64,000 nt of DNA from Ctena decussata (lineage: Eukaryota > Mollusca > Bivalvia > Lucinida > Lucinidae): the NCBI GenBank assembly GCA_963989385.1, contig OZ022503.1, forward strand, positions 63,896,123 through 63,960,122, read 5' to 3'. The position numbers and the translations under genes are program-made. Positions 53,936-64,000 of this stretch are shown here, in pieces; position 1 is the first letter of the stretch; the number at the start of each line of letters is the position of its first letter. Under the pieces are notes generated by a model. The model made no database searches. It was not told where the DNA came from and worked only from the letters and a program-made list of their open reading frames with translations.

Positions 53936-55547
53936 TGTTTTTTTTTGCCTGAAAGGATTTTAGGAATTTGGAGTTCTCCATGGAAAAATCTTATCACTAC
54001 TCAATGGATTTTTTTTTGAAACTATGCATGTAAACACATATTGGTATAAAGATGGTCATTAAGGTTTAATGTTAGGGTTTTCAGTTCAAACCCTTCTACC
54101 AAATATTATGCCCCTTTTTGATACCTATCCACAATTCCAAAAGTATATTTTGCCATTTTTGCTCCGATTTTATCATATTTGATCCATGGATACAGGATAA
54201 AAAAAGAGGTAACATATAGTTTTCAGACTTTTTTTCTGGAAGGATTTTTGGGCTTATAGTTTTGATGCTCTCAGCTGAAACAGTTTGTTATCCCTACTCC
54301 TTGACTGTATTAGGGCTGAGGTTTGCCCGTTTGTAGTTTTCCGAGCAATCATGTGGTTAACTGGGGGAAAACAGTTGTTAAGGACTACAGTAAAATGCAG
54401 GAGTATTTAGTAACCCATTCTTACTGCCATTTCTAGTTTTTACTTTTCATTCATACCTTGGAAAATTTTAGAATTTTGATAAATATGCATTTTCAAGTCT
54501 GAAATCTAGCCAGTCCGTAGGAGCTGTCAGTTACGGCTCTGAACTGACTCCAGATGCACACTTATCCAGCCGGTATTTGACATCGAAAACGCCATTACGA
54601 TGTCATGTGCCTGCTGGGTTAGCAAACAATTTGGCCCGTTTATCAATATAAGCCTAATCTAAAGTCCAATCCTATGGTAAATGTGCAAGAGCCATTCAAA
54701 AAGTTCATGGCCTAGCTGAGTTCTAGCAGATCTTTTCATAACAGCTTAGCATGGAAGTATTATGGGGTCTTTCACTAGATTTCTGAAAAAGTCTCAACAG
54801 CCCCTGATAAAGGATTTCCCTTATATACATGTTGTCTCTAAAAAAAAGTAGGGGTGGTCGATTTTTTTAAAAATAATGTAAATGTAAATAGTCTTCAATT
54901 AATTTAGAATGAGGATCTTTGCATACTACAAGATTAGCATAAATGTGTTAAAGATTAATGCAATATAAGCAAACCTGATCCTTAGCTAAAGGTTTGATAA
55001 TAAAGCAAAAACTTTGTAGCATATGGAACATATTTACAGTAAAGCTCCACAATAGGTAAGCCTCAAATTTATTTATATATAAATTTTATATTTTCATGTT
55101 GGCTGAAAAATACACCCAGGAAAATATTTATATACAAATAAAAGACTGACATACTAAGAAATTTTTGTATAAAGTTTTTGAAAATAATTTATTCCTGGAA
55201 AGTCACACAATGTTCCTGTATGCTAGCACTGTTTGGGGAATTTTTAATAATTAACCCTTTGCAGCATTCAAACATATGCCTGGAATTTCTGATTGTTTTT
55301 GAAATTACATTTGCAAACATCTGCGCTTATAGAGATGCCGTGGCATCTGTGTAAAGAATTGAACCCTCAGTGTCTATTCAAAAGATTTAGCTGTCAAAAA
55401 GCCATACTCTACAGGCACAGGGTAGTTTAAACAATGTACTACCATCTCATATAACTAAAGCAAAGCTATATGATAACTGATATACATAAATTCTTGACAT
55501 TCACTGATTATTGCCCCATTGTATTTAAGAAAAAAATCTCATTTTTC
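53936..55547. other. Intergenic, no gene seen
   Basis: AT-rich. A W-family right edge (GATGTCATGTGCCTGCTGGG, 54599-54618) is the only recognisable repeat. Confidence 0.5.
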
Positions 55548-55665
55548 CAATGTTCATGGAAGTATGAACACAATGGGTCACATGCAAAGTAAGTGATGCC
55601 CAAAAGGTGTTCATGTTAACTTTGCACGGGACCCATTGTATTCATACTTTCATGAACTGTAAAAT
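55548..55665. repeat. Inverted-repeat element
   Basis: TTCATGGAAGTATGAACACA and ATGGGTCACATGCAAAGT pair with ACTTTGCACGGGACCCAT and TGTATTCATACTTTCATGAA. The stem is about 38 bp. TTCATGGAAGTATGA occurs again alone at 55903. Confidence 0.72.
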
Positions 55666-55964
55666 GAAATTTATCCCTTATAATGACATTTAATTTTAAA
55701 ATTATTTTGAGCATCATTTTTTATTTTTAAGAGCAACAGTTGTAACTATACGATGAAAAGCTGTCACCAACCAACAGGTAAGCCGCTTACGTCAAACCAC
55801 CGTCGCCATGACGTGAAATCCAATAGAATGTTACAGCAGCCAACGGTGTCTTTTGTTTACATATGACGTTGCATACCAACGATGTTGCCTGACTGACTGT
55901 TGTTCATGGAAGTATGAGCACTGTTCCTCCGAAATAGGTTCATCTAAGGAAAATCAAAGGGAAT

Positions 55965-56175
55965 GTAATTATATCCATTTACACTCAGCTAATCAAATGC
56001 ATCCCCCAGCAGTGAGGTTTAAAGGGAAAAAATTCTCTTCTAAGAGCAAATTTCATCCTATAGGAGTAGACCTTTTTTGGAAGGGTTTTGACATCCATGA
56101 AGGCAAACAGGAAGTCATAAAAGCTGTGACCCCTTTGTAAAGATGGCAGATAAAAGATGGAGGTGTACCCACCGC
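55965..56175 (+). repeat. Family D repeat
   Basis: AGAGCAAATTTCATCCTATA, GGAGTAGACCTTTTTTGGAA, GCAAACAGGAAGTCATAAAA and ATGGAGGTGTACCCACC, in order. Positions 56061-56080 align to part of the 44-bp satellite unit. Confidence 0.72.
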
Positions 56176-56492
56176 TACTGAATTTATGTCATCAGAATGA
56201 CATACATGTATATGCAGGAAAAGGGTGCTTTTTGTGCCAAAAGCATAAAAGCAAGGGATCCATTTATATAAAATTTGAAATTTTCCAAGTGCACCTACAT
56301 CCTGTTTGACATATTTGTGGCAATGAACAACATATCAAATCACCCTTGGCACGTTTAGTGGAGCAAATTTGATTGCATAAGTGGCCTAGAAAAGGAGGAT
56401 AGTGGTCTACGGAGTGTAACATTTGTTTTTATATATCAAAATAATCGTCTGGGTCTCTAGTTATCAAATTCAGTGTTTGCCACCTTGGCAAA

Positions 56493-57610
56493 CCTTGCAT
56501 AACTCTGTAGTGGCCAGTTATTTACGTTACCCCTTTAAATTTTGAATACCAAAAATATTTATTGAAGTCAATAAGAAATGTATTTTGAATACCAAAATAT
56601 TTATTGAAGTCAATAAGAAATGTGTTTAAACTAATCTAAATATTTTCTGTAAGAACAGTTAATATGCTATAAATTAGGCTGCTCAGAAAACAGTTAAGAA
56701 CTTTTGTGTTGTTACTTTTGTTACAATATATCATGTACCCCTTGGAAATTTAAAATTGGAACTTAAGTTGTTGCATTTTACAAAGACTCTATTACAAAAC
56801 GGCCCAAAATGATCATTTTTACTTACTATTCAAATGGCCCTTTTCAGTGTGTTTCTAGCAAAACAAATATGAGACCTCTGGCTTTTATACTTTGTCAACC
56901 AGGTCCAGTTGAGCAGTTACACCTATTCCCTGTTTTTGGCTGAAAAGTCATTTTTCGTATAATTGATCGTACAAAAATGGCTAATAACCAATTTAAACTT
57001 GACAAATTGGGGCCGTTAGCAAAAGATCATGTTACTCATGATATAACACAATAGCTTAAAAATTATTTATTGACCTTACAACACATTTTAGCCAGAGTAA
57101 CGTACTTGACAGATTAAAATAATTGCGTAAATCGTCTATCATTCCCGCCAGAAAAAAAACAAAAACAACAAAAAACAAACTCTTTTCAAATTCTGACTTT
57201 TAAACAACGCAGTTGCGATATATATGTATATAATCTTTAGTAAAATGAATTTTTTGGATTGTTAAATAAACTTATAGGCGGCAAACAGTGTTATTTACAT
57301 GACATGCAAAGATGAGATTGTCCTAAAACTAGAAAAGAAAACCTTCGTGAATTAATCTATTCATAGAACACTTTTAATTTTTTCCATTAATATCCAAATG
57401 ACATCAAAATATCTCACCATAACAAATTTACTAATCAGAACTTACTGTTTTGTACTCAGAAAGGTGTACTCAGAAAGGTAACGTTTGTAACCATTATTTG
57501 AAAACAATCGCTGAGATTATGTGTTGTTACTGCAAAATATGCCTAAACCTCATTAGTTTTGTTAAAATATTTTTAAAACGGCACCTTAGACTGGTTTAAA
57601 CCAGCCCTAT
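56493..57610. repeat. Large inverted repeat, left arm
   Basis: From CCTTGCATAACTCTGTAGTG through TTACCCCTTTAAATTTTGAA, GGCCCAAAATGATCATTTTT, TGACCTTACAACACATTTTA and GTTATTTACATGACATGC to AGAAAGGTAACGTTTGTAAC. It matches the reverse complement of 61690-62375 and then 59510-59890. Near 56540-56625 it carries a 50-bp internal duplication not seen in the other arm. Confidence 0.82.
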
Positions 57611-58099
57611 GTAATTTATCATTGAAATTTTCTCGGCGATGCATCCGTTGTTTTGTAATGATGTTATAGTTTGTGTTGGCCACTTTTCTGTAGTGTTCGA
57701 AAAATAGATTTGTTTTGTCTGTTTATTCGTCATTATTCTGATGTATATAAAAACAGAAAGAAACAAGGTGAAAATATACATTTTGTGTGCCTGGGTATGC
57801 TTGATGAAAGCTAACTTGTGGACATCTGCATGGAATGGGCGCACATATATTTTGCTACCCACTAGTACCATTTGAGTACTTGTTGAATGCATTATGTTAC
57901 TATTTTTAGTTTGGTGTTGTGGGAGGGTTGTGGCACTAGTTGAATCAGTTTCTGATCGTTGCCCTTTTACACTACTTTACCTGTAATGACCTTTTCCTAT
58001 ATATATAAAACCATAATTTGATTACTATGGCCGAATAGAATTCATTTAAAACGAAGTAACGCATATAACAGTTTAAAAAGAAAAAGTTATTTTACCCCA

Positions 58100-58340
58100 C
58101 TGCTGCTAGTGTAAAGTGGCATGTGGCTAAGGTGGAATGCTTCCTTGTACTTCATGTTCTGGTCATTTGGAATCATCTGGGCTCTTTCTAAGTCAGTTTG
58201 AAAAAGGAGATAGCTGGTGCTAGGTGGCATTGGCAGTGTTGCAACATTACATTCCTTAGTAAAACCGAGGTTGCTGTTATTTTTTGTGATTCATCTCTTG
58301 CTTCCAGAGACTCATCCTTCAGAATTTAATTAAGTTTTTA
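58100..58340 (+). repeat. Family H repeat
   Basis: CTTCATGTTCTGGTCATTTG GAATCATCTGGGCTC, then GCTGGTGCTAGGTGGC and CTTGCTTCCAGAGACTCATC follow the order of 16085-16291. Confidence 0.6.
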
Positions 58341-58357
58341 TCAGTCTTAGAATTTAA

Positions 58358-58600
58358 GGTGAAGGGATACAATTTCACGTGTTATTCTGCCAGTTTTCTT
58401 TTGGCCTCCTTTTTAATGGGGAAAACTTTTAAAAAGAATTAGCTGCTGTATAAACATGTTTCCTTTAAGAGTAGACCATTTTTGGAAAGGTTATAGCTTT
58501 CTTAGAAGCGAATAGAAACATCTACAGAAATAAATATTGTTTCTTTCTCTAACAAATTGCAGTAAAATACTGAGGTGTGTCCTTTCACATTAATACAGTA
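58358..58600 (+). repeat. Family D repeat
   Basis: AAGGTGAAGGGATACAATTT, TTTGGCCTCCTTTTTAATGG, AAGAGTAGACCATTTTTGGA and GAGGTGTGTCCTTTCACATT, in family order. It sits between two family H arms. Confidence 0.72.
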
Positions 58601-58659
58601 TTATTGCAAAGACTTGCCAGAAGATCATGTTGAAGTGAGAAACACACACGAGAAAGAAC

Positions 58660-58990
58660 ATAGCAGACTCAGTTTAACTGATTCCTTTCAAAATTGGATG
58701 ATATTGCCTAGAGGCACAGATAAGATGATTATGACAATGTTATTACTTTAAAATCATTATCAAAATGCTTTTTTAATTGAGTCAATGATAATTCACTTAC
58801 TTTGACTTCTTGGTTTGGTATTTAAAAAGGTAACGTTTACAACATTCAAATGTAAACGATAGTCAGATTAGATTTATGATTTTTTATTATATTTTCTGTT
58901 TGATATAATGCAATAAAGGGTCCCTAGCACCAGCTTCAGTTTAACTGACTCAAATTGAGCCCAGATGATTCCAAACATAATTTTCAATAT
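58660..58990 (-). repeat. Family H repeat, inverted, interrupted
   Basis: AGCAGACTCAGTTTAACTGA at the left and CCCTAGCACCAGCTTCAGTT with GAGCCCAGATGATTCCAAAC at the right match H in reverse. About 200 bp of other sequence lies between the two parts. Confidence 0.55.
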
Positions 58991-59176
58991 GATGAAGTAC
59001 GAGGAAGCTTTCCACAGTAGCCCAACGGTATTTTACTGTAGCTGCAGTAGGAAAAAATTACACATACTTTGTAACCTGTTGTGTACATTACTTTGGTGAA
59101 AATATATGCTACAAGGTAACTTTGGGTTTATACATTGTTTTTATAGAAAAGGTAAATTAGAATAAAGGGGCAATGA

Positions 59177-59288
59177 GCAGGAATTAATGTTATCTGCACA
59201 ACAACCCTACCACGATACCAAACTGGAAATAGCTGCATAAAGATATAAGACAAGTAGTAAGACGATACTAGCTGCTAGCCAGATAAAC
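59177..59288 (+). repeat. 112-bp direct repeat, copy 1
   Basis: GGAATTAATGTTATCTGCAC to GCTAGCCAGATAAACAT is repeated almost perfectly at 62371-62484. Confidence 0.85.
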
Positions 59289-59509
59289 ATGCAGCCCTTT
59301 ACAAGTTCATGGGTACAAAGCTAGCCTTAAACAAACAAAATTAGGCATACAAAATTTTCATCTATTTTCTTTCTTTTTCCATATATGCCAGTTATACACC
59401 AGAATGATGGCAAATATACATATGAAACAAATTAAGTTTTCGAAGACGACAGATAAGTGGACAACACAAACTATGACATAGATACACCAGAACTGATGCT
59501 CCACCTTAG

Positions 59510-59890
59510 GGCTGTCAATAATGAGTTACACAAGTGGATTTAAACTGGCCGTTCTAAATTTGTTTTTTTTACTCAAAATAATAAAGCCTACGTATGTTTG
59601 GCAGAAGCAATATTTAATCTCGGGGAGTTTTTTTTTCTTCAAATGTTACAAACGTTACCTTTCTGAATACAAAGCTGTAAGTTATTCTAAGTTATTTGTT
59701 ATTTTGTGGTTTTGTTTAAACTTTTAAAGTTATTTAGATATTAAAGAAAATAATTTCATGTACAGATTAACTCATGAAGGCTTCATTTGAACATCAGGGC
59801 AATCTCAGCATTGCATGTCATGTAAATAACACAGTTTTCTGTCTAAGTAGGCGACTACTATGCAAAAATTTCATTTTACGATAAACAATG
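59510..59890. repeat. Large inverted repeat, right arm, inner part
   Basis: The reverse complement matches 57217-57610 (GTTATTTACATGACATGC, GAAAGGTAACGTTTGTAAC and AACGGCCAGTTTAAA against AACGGCACCTTAGACTGGTT). The arm is interrupted at 59890 and resumes at 61690. Confidence 0.72.
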
Positions 59891-60173
59891 AATAGAGGAT
59901 CTTACATGAGTGCTCATGTATTATTGAATTTATAAAACCAGTTGGGGAAAAAGATAAGATGCGAGGCTTGCCGAGCATCTTATCATCTTCACCAACGAGT
60001 TTAATAAATTCAATAATACAGGAGCACGAATGCAAGATTCTTTTTATCATATGACACTAAAATCGCATTTTATAAGCAAATTTTGCACTAAAACGTCACG
60101 ATTTCACCATTAGAAAAGGCGACGTTTTATGGACGTCAACGCATAACGTTATAATGTAATTTGCATATTTAAT

Positions 60174-61073
60174 CACAGGCGCTTGAAGTTCTATGCTCAA
60201 AAAACCCTCAAAACCCTTTACACTTGACGCAGTCTATAGGTCATTTCGTAAGAAATGGCCAGGTATGCAAGCAAACATGCCGCGACTTTTTGACTGCTAA
60301 AACTGCAAGTTAGAAACACCCCAAACAAATGCAAACTTCTTACCTGTAAACATCGTTTCAAAATGTATCTATAAACATGATAAATTTGTTCAGTTATGGT
60401 TAATGCGGTGCTGTAATCCTGAATTCAAAATTTGCCAGAAAATACAGACTCCATTACGGTGTCCAGCTTCCGGTTTACTGTGCTGCGCCAAAGTTGAGCA
60501 TGTGCTTGTCCGCTTTGAAATTCACACATCAGCGAAATCATTCAATTACTCTTTTAGATATGACCAATGTCGTTGTATATCACCGTTTCCATGCATTTAC
60601 AATATCAGGTTTGTTCTAATTTCGATCAAAACGTTTCTAAGGAGTGAAAACTTGAAACAAACATGATGAAAATGACGTCATGACGTTCGTGTCAACAACG
60701 TCAAAACTATGCAGTAACGTTGGCGTAAAATTTTCATATGTTGACTGAGGCCTACATGTACTGACTTTCCGAACAACAAAGATGCAGATCAGCTTGCACA
60801 TCGGTACAGTTTGATCGTTGATTTTGTTGTTTGATGATAGGACAGAGTAGGAAGCTGTACATTTAAGAAGATCGTTATCCGCAGAATCACTTCATTTTTC
60901 CCGTAATAGAACCTGATGACGTTGCTGTGCGACGTTGATACACCGGAAATTGGAGACCGTAATGGAGTCGAACACAAGCTTTCACACCTGGACATTTCTT
61001 CAAAATGGCTCATAGCCTAGATGTTTAGCGGCATTGAAATATGTTTCATAGCATAGAACTTCAAGCGCCTGTG
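60174..61073. mobile_element. 900-bp TIR element with 7-bp target duplication
   Basis: CACAGGCGCTTGAAGTTCTA at the left is the exact complement of TAGAACTTCAAGCGCCTGTG at the right. Weaker pairing runs inward for more than 100 bp (TCCATTACGGT and its complement near 60450 and 60958). ATTTAAT at 60167-60173 is repeated at 61074-61080, and removing the element restores the family C sequence found at 32213-32230. A 7- or 8-bp duplication is compatible with P- or hAT-like groups. The 87-codon frame inside has no recognisable domain. Confidence 0.88.
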
Positions 61074-61383
61074 ATTTAATCCACTAGTGGATTATCGTTT
61101 TAAATGCATGGCTTTATTACACTCTCAGATGCGACGTCATATGATAAATATATTTATTATATACCTATCAATGATACACCCTTTGAACTGTCTGTTTTCT
61201 GGCCATCCGATACAGAGAGCTGTATCAAACTGACGTTTTCTGAATCCGTATCACTATCCTTTAAAACGAGGCTATTTCTGAGTTCCAGCTTCAGGTGCAT
61301 CATTTGTTAACGTAAATCATAGAAACAAGAACCAGAGAAATGGATCTAGTGACGTAACGTCAACAAACACGTCAAAGGGCGCG

Positions 61384-61470
61384 CAACATTAGCTCAGCCG
61401 GTAGCGTTTGTCTTATGATTAGCTACATACCTCTGCCGCTCAGGTTCGAATCCGGGTCGAATCATTATCG
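61384..61470 (+). repeat. tRNA-like unit (SINE head), second copy
   Basis: A box TAGCTCAGCCGG and B box GGTTCGAATCC, placed as at 32528-32605. The flanks match too. Confidence 0.68.
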
Positions 61471-61689
61471 TTGGCAAGTATGAATAGTTGACTGTTCCCT
61501 AAGGTATATAATAAACAAATTATTATATCAGTAACTTGATCTGGCACACTGTATCACGTCTCGGGGATGAGCTCATACTATCGGATCACCCTCGACGCAA
61601 GCATCTCGGGTGATCCGATGGTATGAGCTCATCCACTAGACGTGATACAGTACGCCAGATCAAGTTACTATTATAATAATGTGTATTTA

Positions 61690-62375
61690 TCATAACTGCA
61701 TTGTTTAAAAGCCAGAATTTGAAAGGAGTGTTTTCCTGATGTGAATGACAGATGCTTTACGCAATCATTTTAATCTGTTAAGTACGTTACTCTGGCTGAA
61801 ATGTGTTGTAAGGTCAATAAATAATTTTTAAGCTATTGTGTTATATCATGAGTAACATGATCTTTTGCTAAAGGCCCCAATTTGTCAAGTTTTAATTGGT
61901 TATTAGCCATTTTTGTATGAATTATACGAAAAATGACATTTCAGCCAAAAACAGGGAATAGGTGTTAACTGCTCAACAGGACGTGGTTGACAAAGTATAA
62001 AAGCTAGAGGTCTCATATTTGTTTTGCTAGAAACGCACTGAAAAGAGCCATTTGAATAGTAAGTAAAAATGATCATTTTGGGCCGTTTTGTAATAGAGTC
62101 TTTGTAAAATGCAACATCTTAAGTTCCAATTTTAAATTTCTAAGGGGTACATGAAATATTGTAACAAAAGTAACAACACAAAAGTTCTTAACTGTTTTCT
62201 GAGCAGCCTAATTTATAGCATATTAACTGTTCTTACAGAAAATATTTAGATTTGATACATTTATATAGTTTAAACACATTTCTTATTGACTTCAATAAAT
62301 ATTTTTGGTATTCAAAATTTAAAGGGGTAACGTAAATAACTGGCCACTACAGAGTTATGCAAGAGTTATGCAAGG
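61690..62375. repeat. Large inverted repeat, right arm, outer part
   Basis: Reverse complement of 56493-57217, from TAACTGCATTGTTTAAAAGC to ACTACAGAGTTATGCAAG. The ten-base AGAGTTATGC is duplicated at the outer end. Confidence 0.85.
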
Positions 62376-62484
62376 AATTAATGTTATCTGCACAACAACC
62401 CTACCACGATACCAAACTGGAAATAGCTGCATAAAGATATAAGACAAGTAGTAAGACGATACTAGCTGCTAGCCAGATAAACAT
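62371..62484 (+). repeat. 112-bp direct repeat, copy 2
   Basis: Near-identical to 59177-59288. It directly follows the outer end of the large inverted repeat. Confidence 0.85.
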
Positions 62485-62494
62485 ATGAAACACA

Positions 62495-64000
62495 GTAATC
62501 ATTTGTTTAAACTATGATGGGCCCAAGTGCCCAATGCTACATAACCAGTTTCAAGGCCAAAGGCCTTTTCGTTCTTGAGAAAAAGACTTTTGAAGAGTTT
62601 TTACCATATATGGGCATGGTGGCCATCTTGGTCATGTGACCAAGACCATCTGAACAAACTTTGGTTCCTTTAACCCGGTGAAGCTCAATATGAAATATAG
62701 CTTCAATCGACCCCAGTGGCCAGAGCAGAAGATGTTTGAAAATGTTGACGGGTGAGAGAATCTCAGTGACCTTGTACAAAGGTCAAAGAATGACCTTGAT
62801 CTTTAGCGACATAATATCTTCATCTGGTCATTTAGTCAACCATATATACCAAATATTGTACCTTAGACTTAAATGGTTTCTGAAAAATTCACTGTTTAAG
62901 CATTTTCCCATATAAAAGCCTGATGTTCCAAAGTTGACAGTGTCATAAATTAGGTCAAGATCAACGCACGATCATCATTTGTATAAACTATGCTGGGCTC
63001 TAGTGCCCAAAGCTACATACTTGGTATCATACCAAGTTTCAAGGTCATAGGCCTTTTGATTCTGGAGAAGAAGATTTTTGAAGGGTTTTTACCATATATG
63101 GGCATGACAGCCACCTTGGTCATGTAACCCCGACCCCAGGCTGCCCCGGGAACAAACTTTCATTCCCCCATCCCACTGAGAGTCCAAATGAAATTTGGCT
63201 TCAGTCGGCCCAGTGGTTTCAGAGGAGAAGATGTAAGAAAATCTTGACAACAGATGGATGGACAAAATGACCTTGACCTTTAGTGACATAATATCTTCAT
63301 CTGTTCATTCAGTTGACCATATATACCAAGTATTGTACCTTAGACTTAAATACAGTCAAACCTGTCTTAAGGGGTCACCCATGGGAAGCCCAAAAATTGG
63401 CTGCTTAAGACAGGTGACCCCTTAATACAGGTTCATTTCCATTGTATTTTGGTTCAAGGGACATGGAAAAGGTGGCTGCTAAAGGCAGGTGACCCCTTAA
63501 TAGAGGTGACCACATAAGCAGGTTTGACTGTAGGTTCTGAGAAATCCACAGTTTAAGCGTTTTCTCATATAAAAGGCTAACATACCAAAGTTGACCATGT
63601 CATAAATTAAGTCAAGGTCAACGCAAGGTCACCATTTGTATAAACTATGATGGGCCCGAATGCTCAATGCTACATACCAAGTTTCAAAGTCATAGGCCTT
63701 TTGGTTCTGGAGAAGAAGATTTTTGAAGTGTTTTTACCATATATGGGCATGGCGGCCATCTTGGTCATGTGACCCAGACTCCGGGTATAAAATTTCTTTC
63801 CCCCATCCCACTGAGAGTCCAAATGAAATTTGGCTTCAATCGGCCCAGTGGTTTGAGTGGAGAAGATATTTGAAAATCTTGAGGACGGATGGATGGACAG
63901 AAAGACCTTGACCTTTAGTGACATAATATCTTCATTTGTTCATTTAGTTGACCATGTATACCAAGTATTGTACCTTAGACTTAAAAAGTTATTGAGAAAT
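62495..64000 (-). repeat. Family G repeat array, reverse orientation, runs off the window
   Basis: Three units with AAACTATGATGGGCCCAAGT, CCATATATGGGCATG, GGCCATCTTGGTCATGTGAC and GAATGACCTTGATCTTTAG. The order is the reverse complement of 50455-53935. The frames that read AIFH..., MTKMA and PIYGKN come from this repeat. Confidence 0.8.
63351..63532. mobile_element. TIR element inserted in family G with TA duplication
   Basis: CAGTCAAACCTGTCTTAAGG at the left mirrors the right end CAGGTTTGACTG, with TA on both sides. It interrupts the family G phrase CCTTAGACTTAAA..GGTT, which is intact at 62860-62880. TA duplication and small size fit a Tc1/mariner-type MITE. Confidence 0.82.

Larger units (their letters stand above)
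59893..61690 (+). mobile_element. Composite family C + SINE-like element, inserted in the large inverted repeat and itself interrupted
   Basis: AGAGGATCTTACATGAGTGC opens a family C element that runs to 60173. It stops at a nested element and resumes at 61081 with CCACTAGTGGATTATCG. It then goes through CTCAGATGCGACGTCATATG into the same tail as at 32290-32765, including a tRNA-like unit. The inverted-repeat arm matches on both sides show it was inserted there. Confidence 0.78.

Noticed and set aside
60403..60666. 87-codon frame in the 900-bp TIR element as a transposase
   Set aside because: Too short, no catalytic motif, and the element is best seen as non-autonomous.

Overview
The window looks like a stretch of a repeat-rich animal genome, most likely a marine bivalve or a related mollusc. 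The evidence is intron-containing genes with GT/AG junctions, AT-rich introns, and many short palindromic or TIR-bearing repeats of a kind common in bivalve assemblies. The protein families are metazoan. Nothing prokaryotic was seen (no operons, rRNA or CRISPR). The taxon is an inference from repeat style and gene content.

Layout. (1) 1-4.1 kb is repeats only. (2) About 4.1-17.9 kb on the + strand holds a purple acid phosphatase of the ACP7 type. Eight coding exons were joined by phase and motif, but the first exon (start codon and signal peptide) was not found. All metal-binding motifs are present. The last exon adds a membrane-spanning helix and a short basic tail with two endolysosomal sorting motifs. 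Its introns carry a split mariner relic, a Gypsy relic and several MITE-like elements. (3) 18-29.5 kb is intergenic and full of repeats, including a 22.5 kb palindrome, a recent 1.1 kb tandem duplication and a field of inverted words at 28.5-29.2 kb. (4) 37.86-29.54 kb on the - strand holds a complete five-exon arylacetamide deacetylase / neutral cholesterol ester hydrolase-like gene (416 aa). Its nucleophile motif is altered, with Gly at the usual Ser position and Ser one residue later. Intron 2 holds a 2.8 kb, 44-bp satellite that appears to have grown from part of the dispersed repeat in which it sits. (5) 45.0-47.4 kb on the + strand is an intronless 787-aa protein kinase-like gene with a long low-complexity N-terminus and LND in place of HRD. 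(6) 47.4-64 kb is gene-poor. It has copies of a dispersed repeat of about 430 bp and a large imperfect inverted repeat (56.5-62.4 kb). One arm of that repeat is interrupted by a composite element, which is itself interrupted by a 900-bp TIR element with a 7-bp target duplication.

Repeat families are lettered for cross-reference. A: about 235-bp palindromic element ending GAGCCRCGACRCGA. B: TIR CAGTCAACTTTCGATATC with TA duplication. C: about 345-bp element with an inner palindrome. D: about 240-bp element containing AAAGAATTTGCTCC. E: about 220-bp palindrome starting GGGCCGTATTCATAAA. F: TIR GGCCCGAGGTTATAAAACTT. G: about 430-bp repeat with AGCTCACCTGA ends. H: element with CTAGCACCAGCTT. J: GGCAAACAGTG hairpins. 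W: elements bounded by CCCAGCAGGCACA and filled with GTTGATTCAAC-type words.

The three genes show no obvious shared pathway. Acid phosphatase and lipid/ester hydrolase may both belong to endomembrane digestion, but that is only an inference. The most interesting signals are the membrane-anchored phosphatase, the displaced esterase serine, the HRD-less kinase and the apparent birth of a satellite inside a mobile element.
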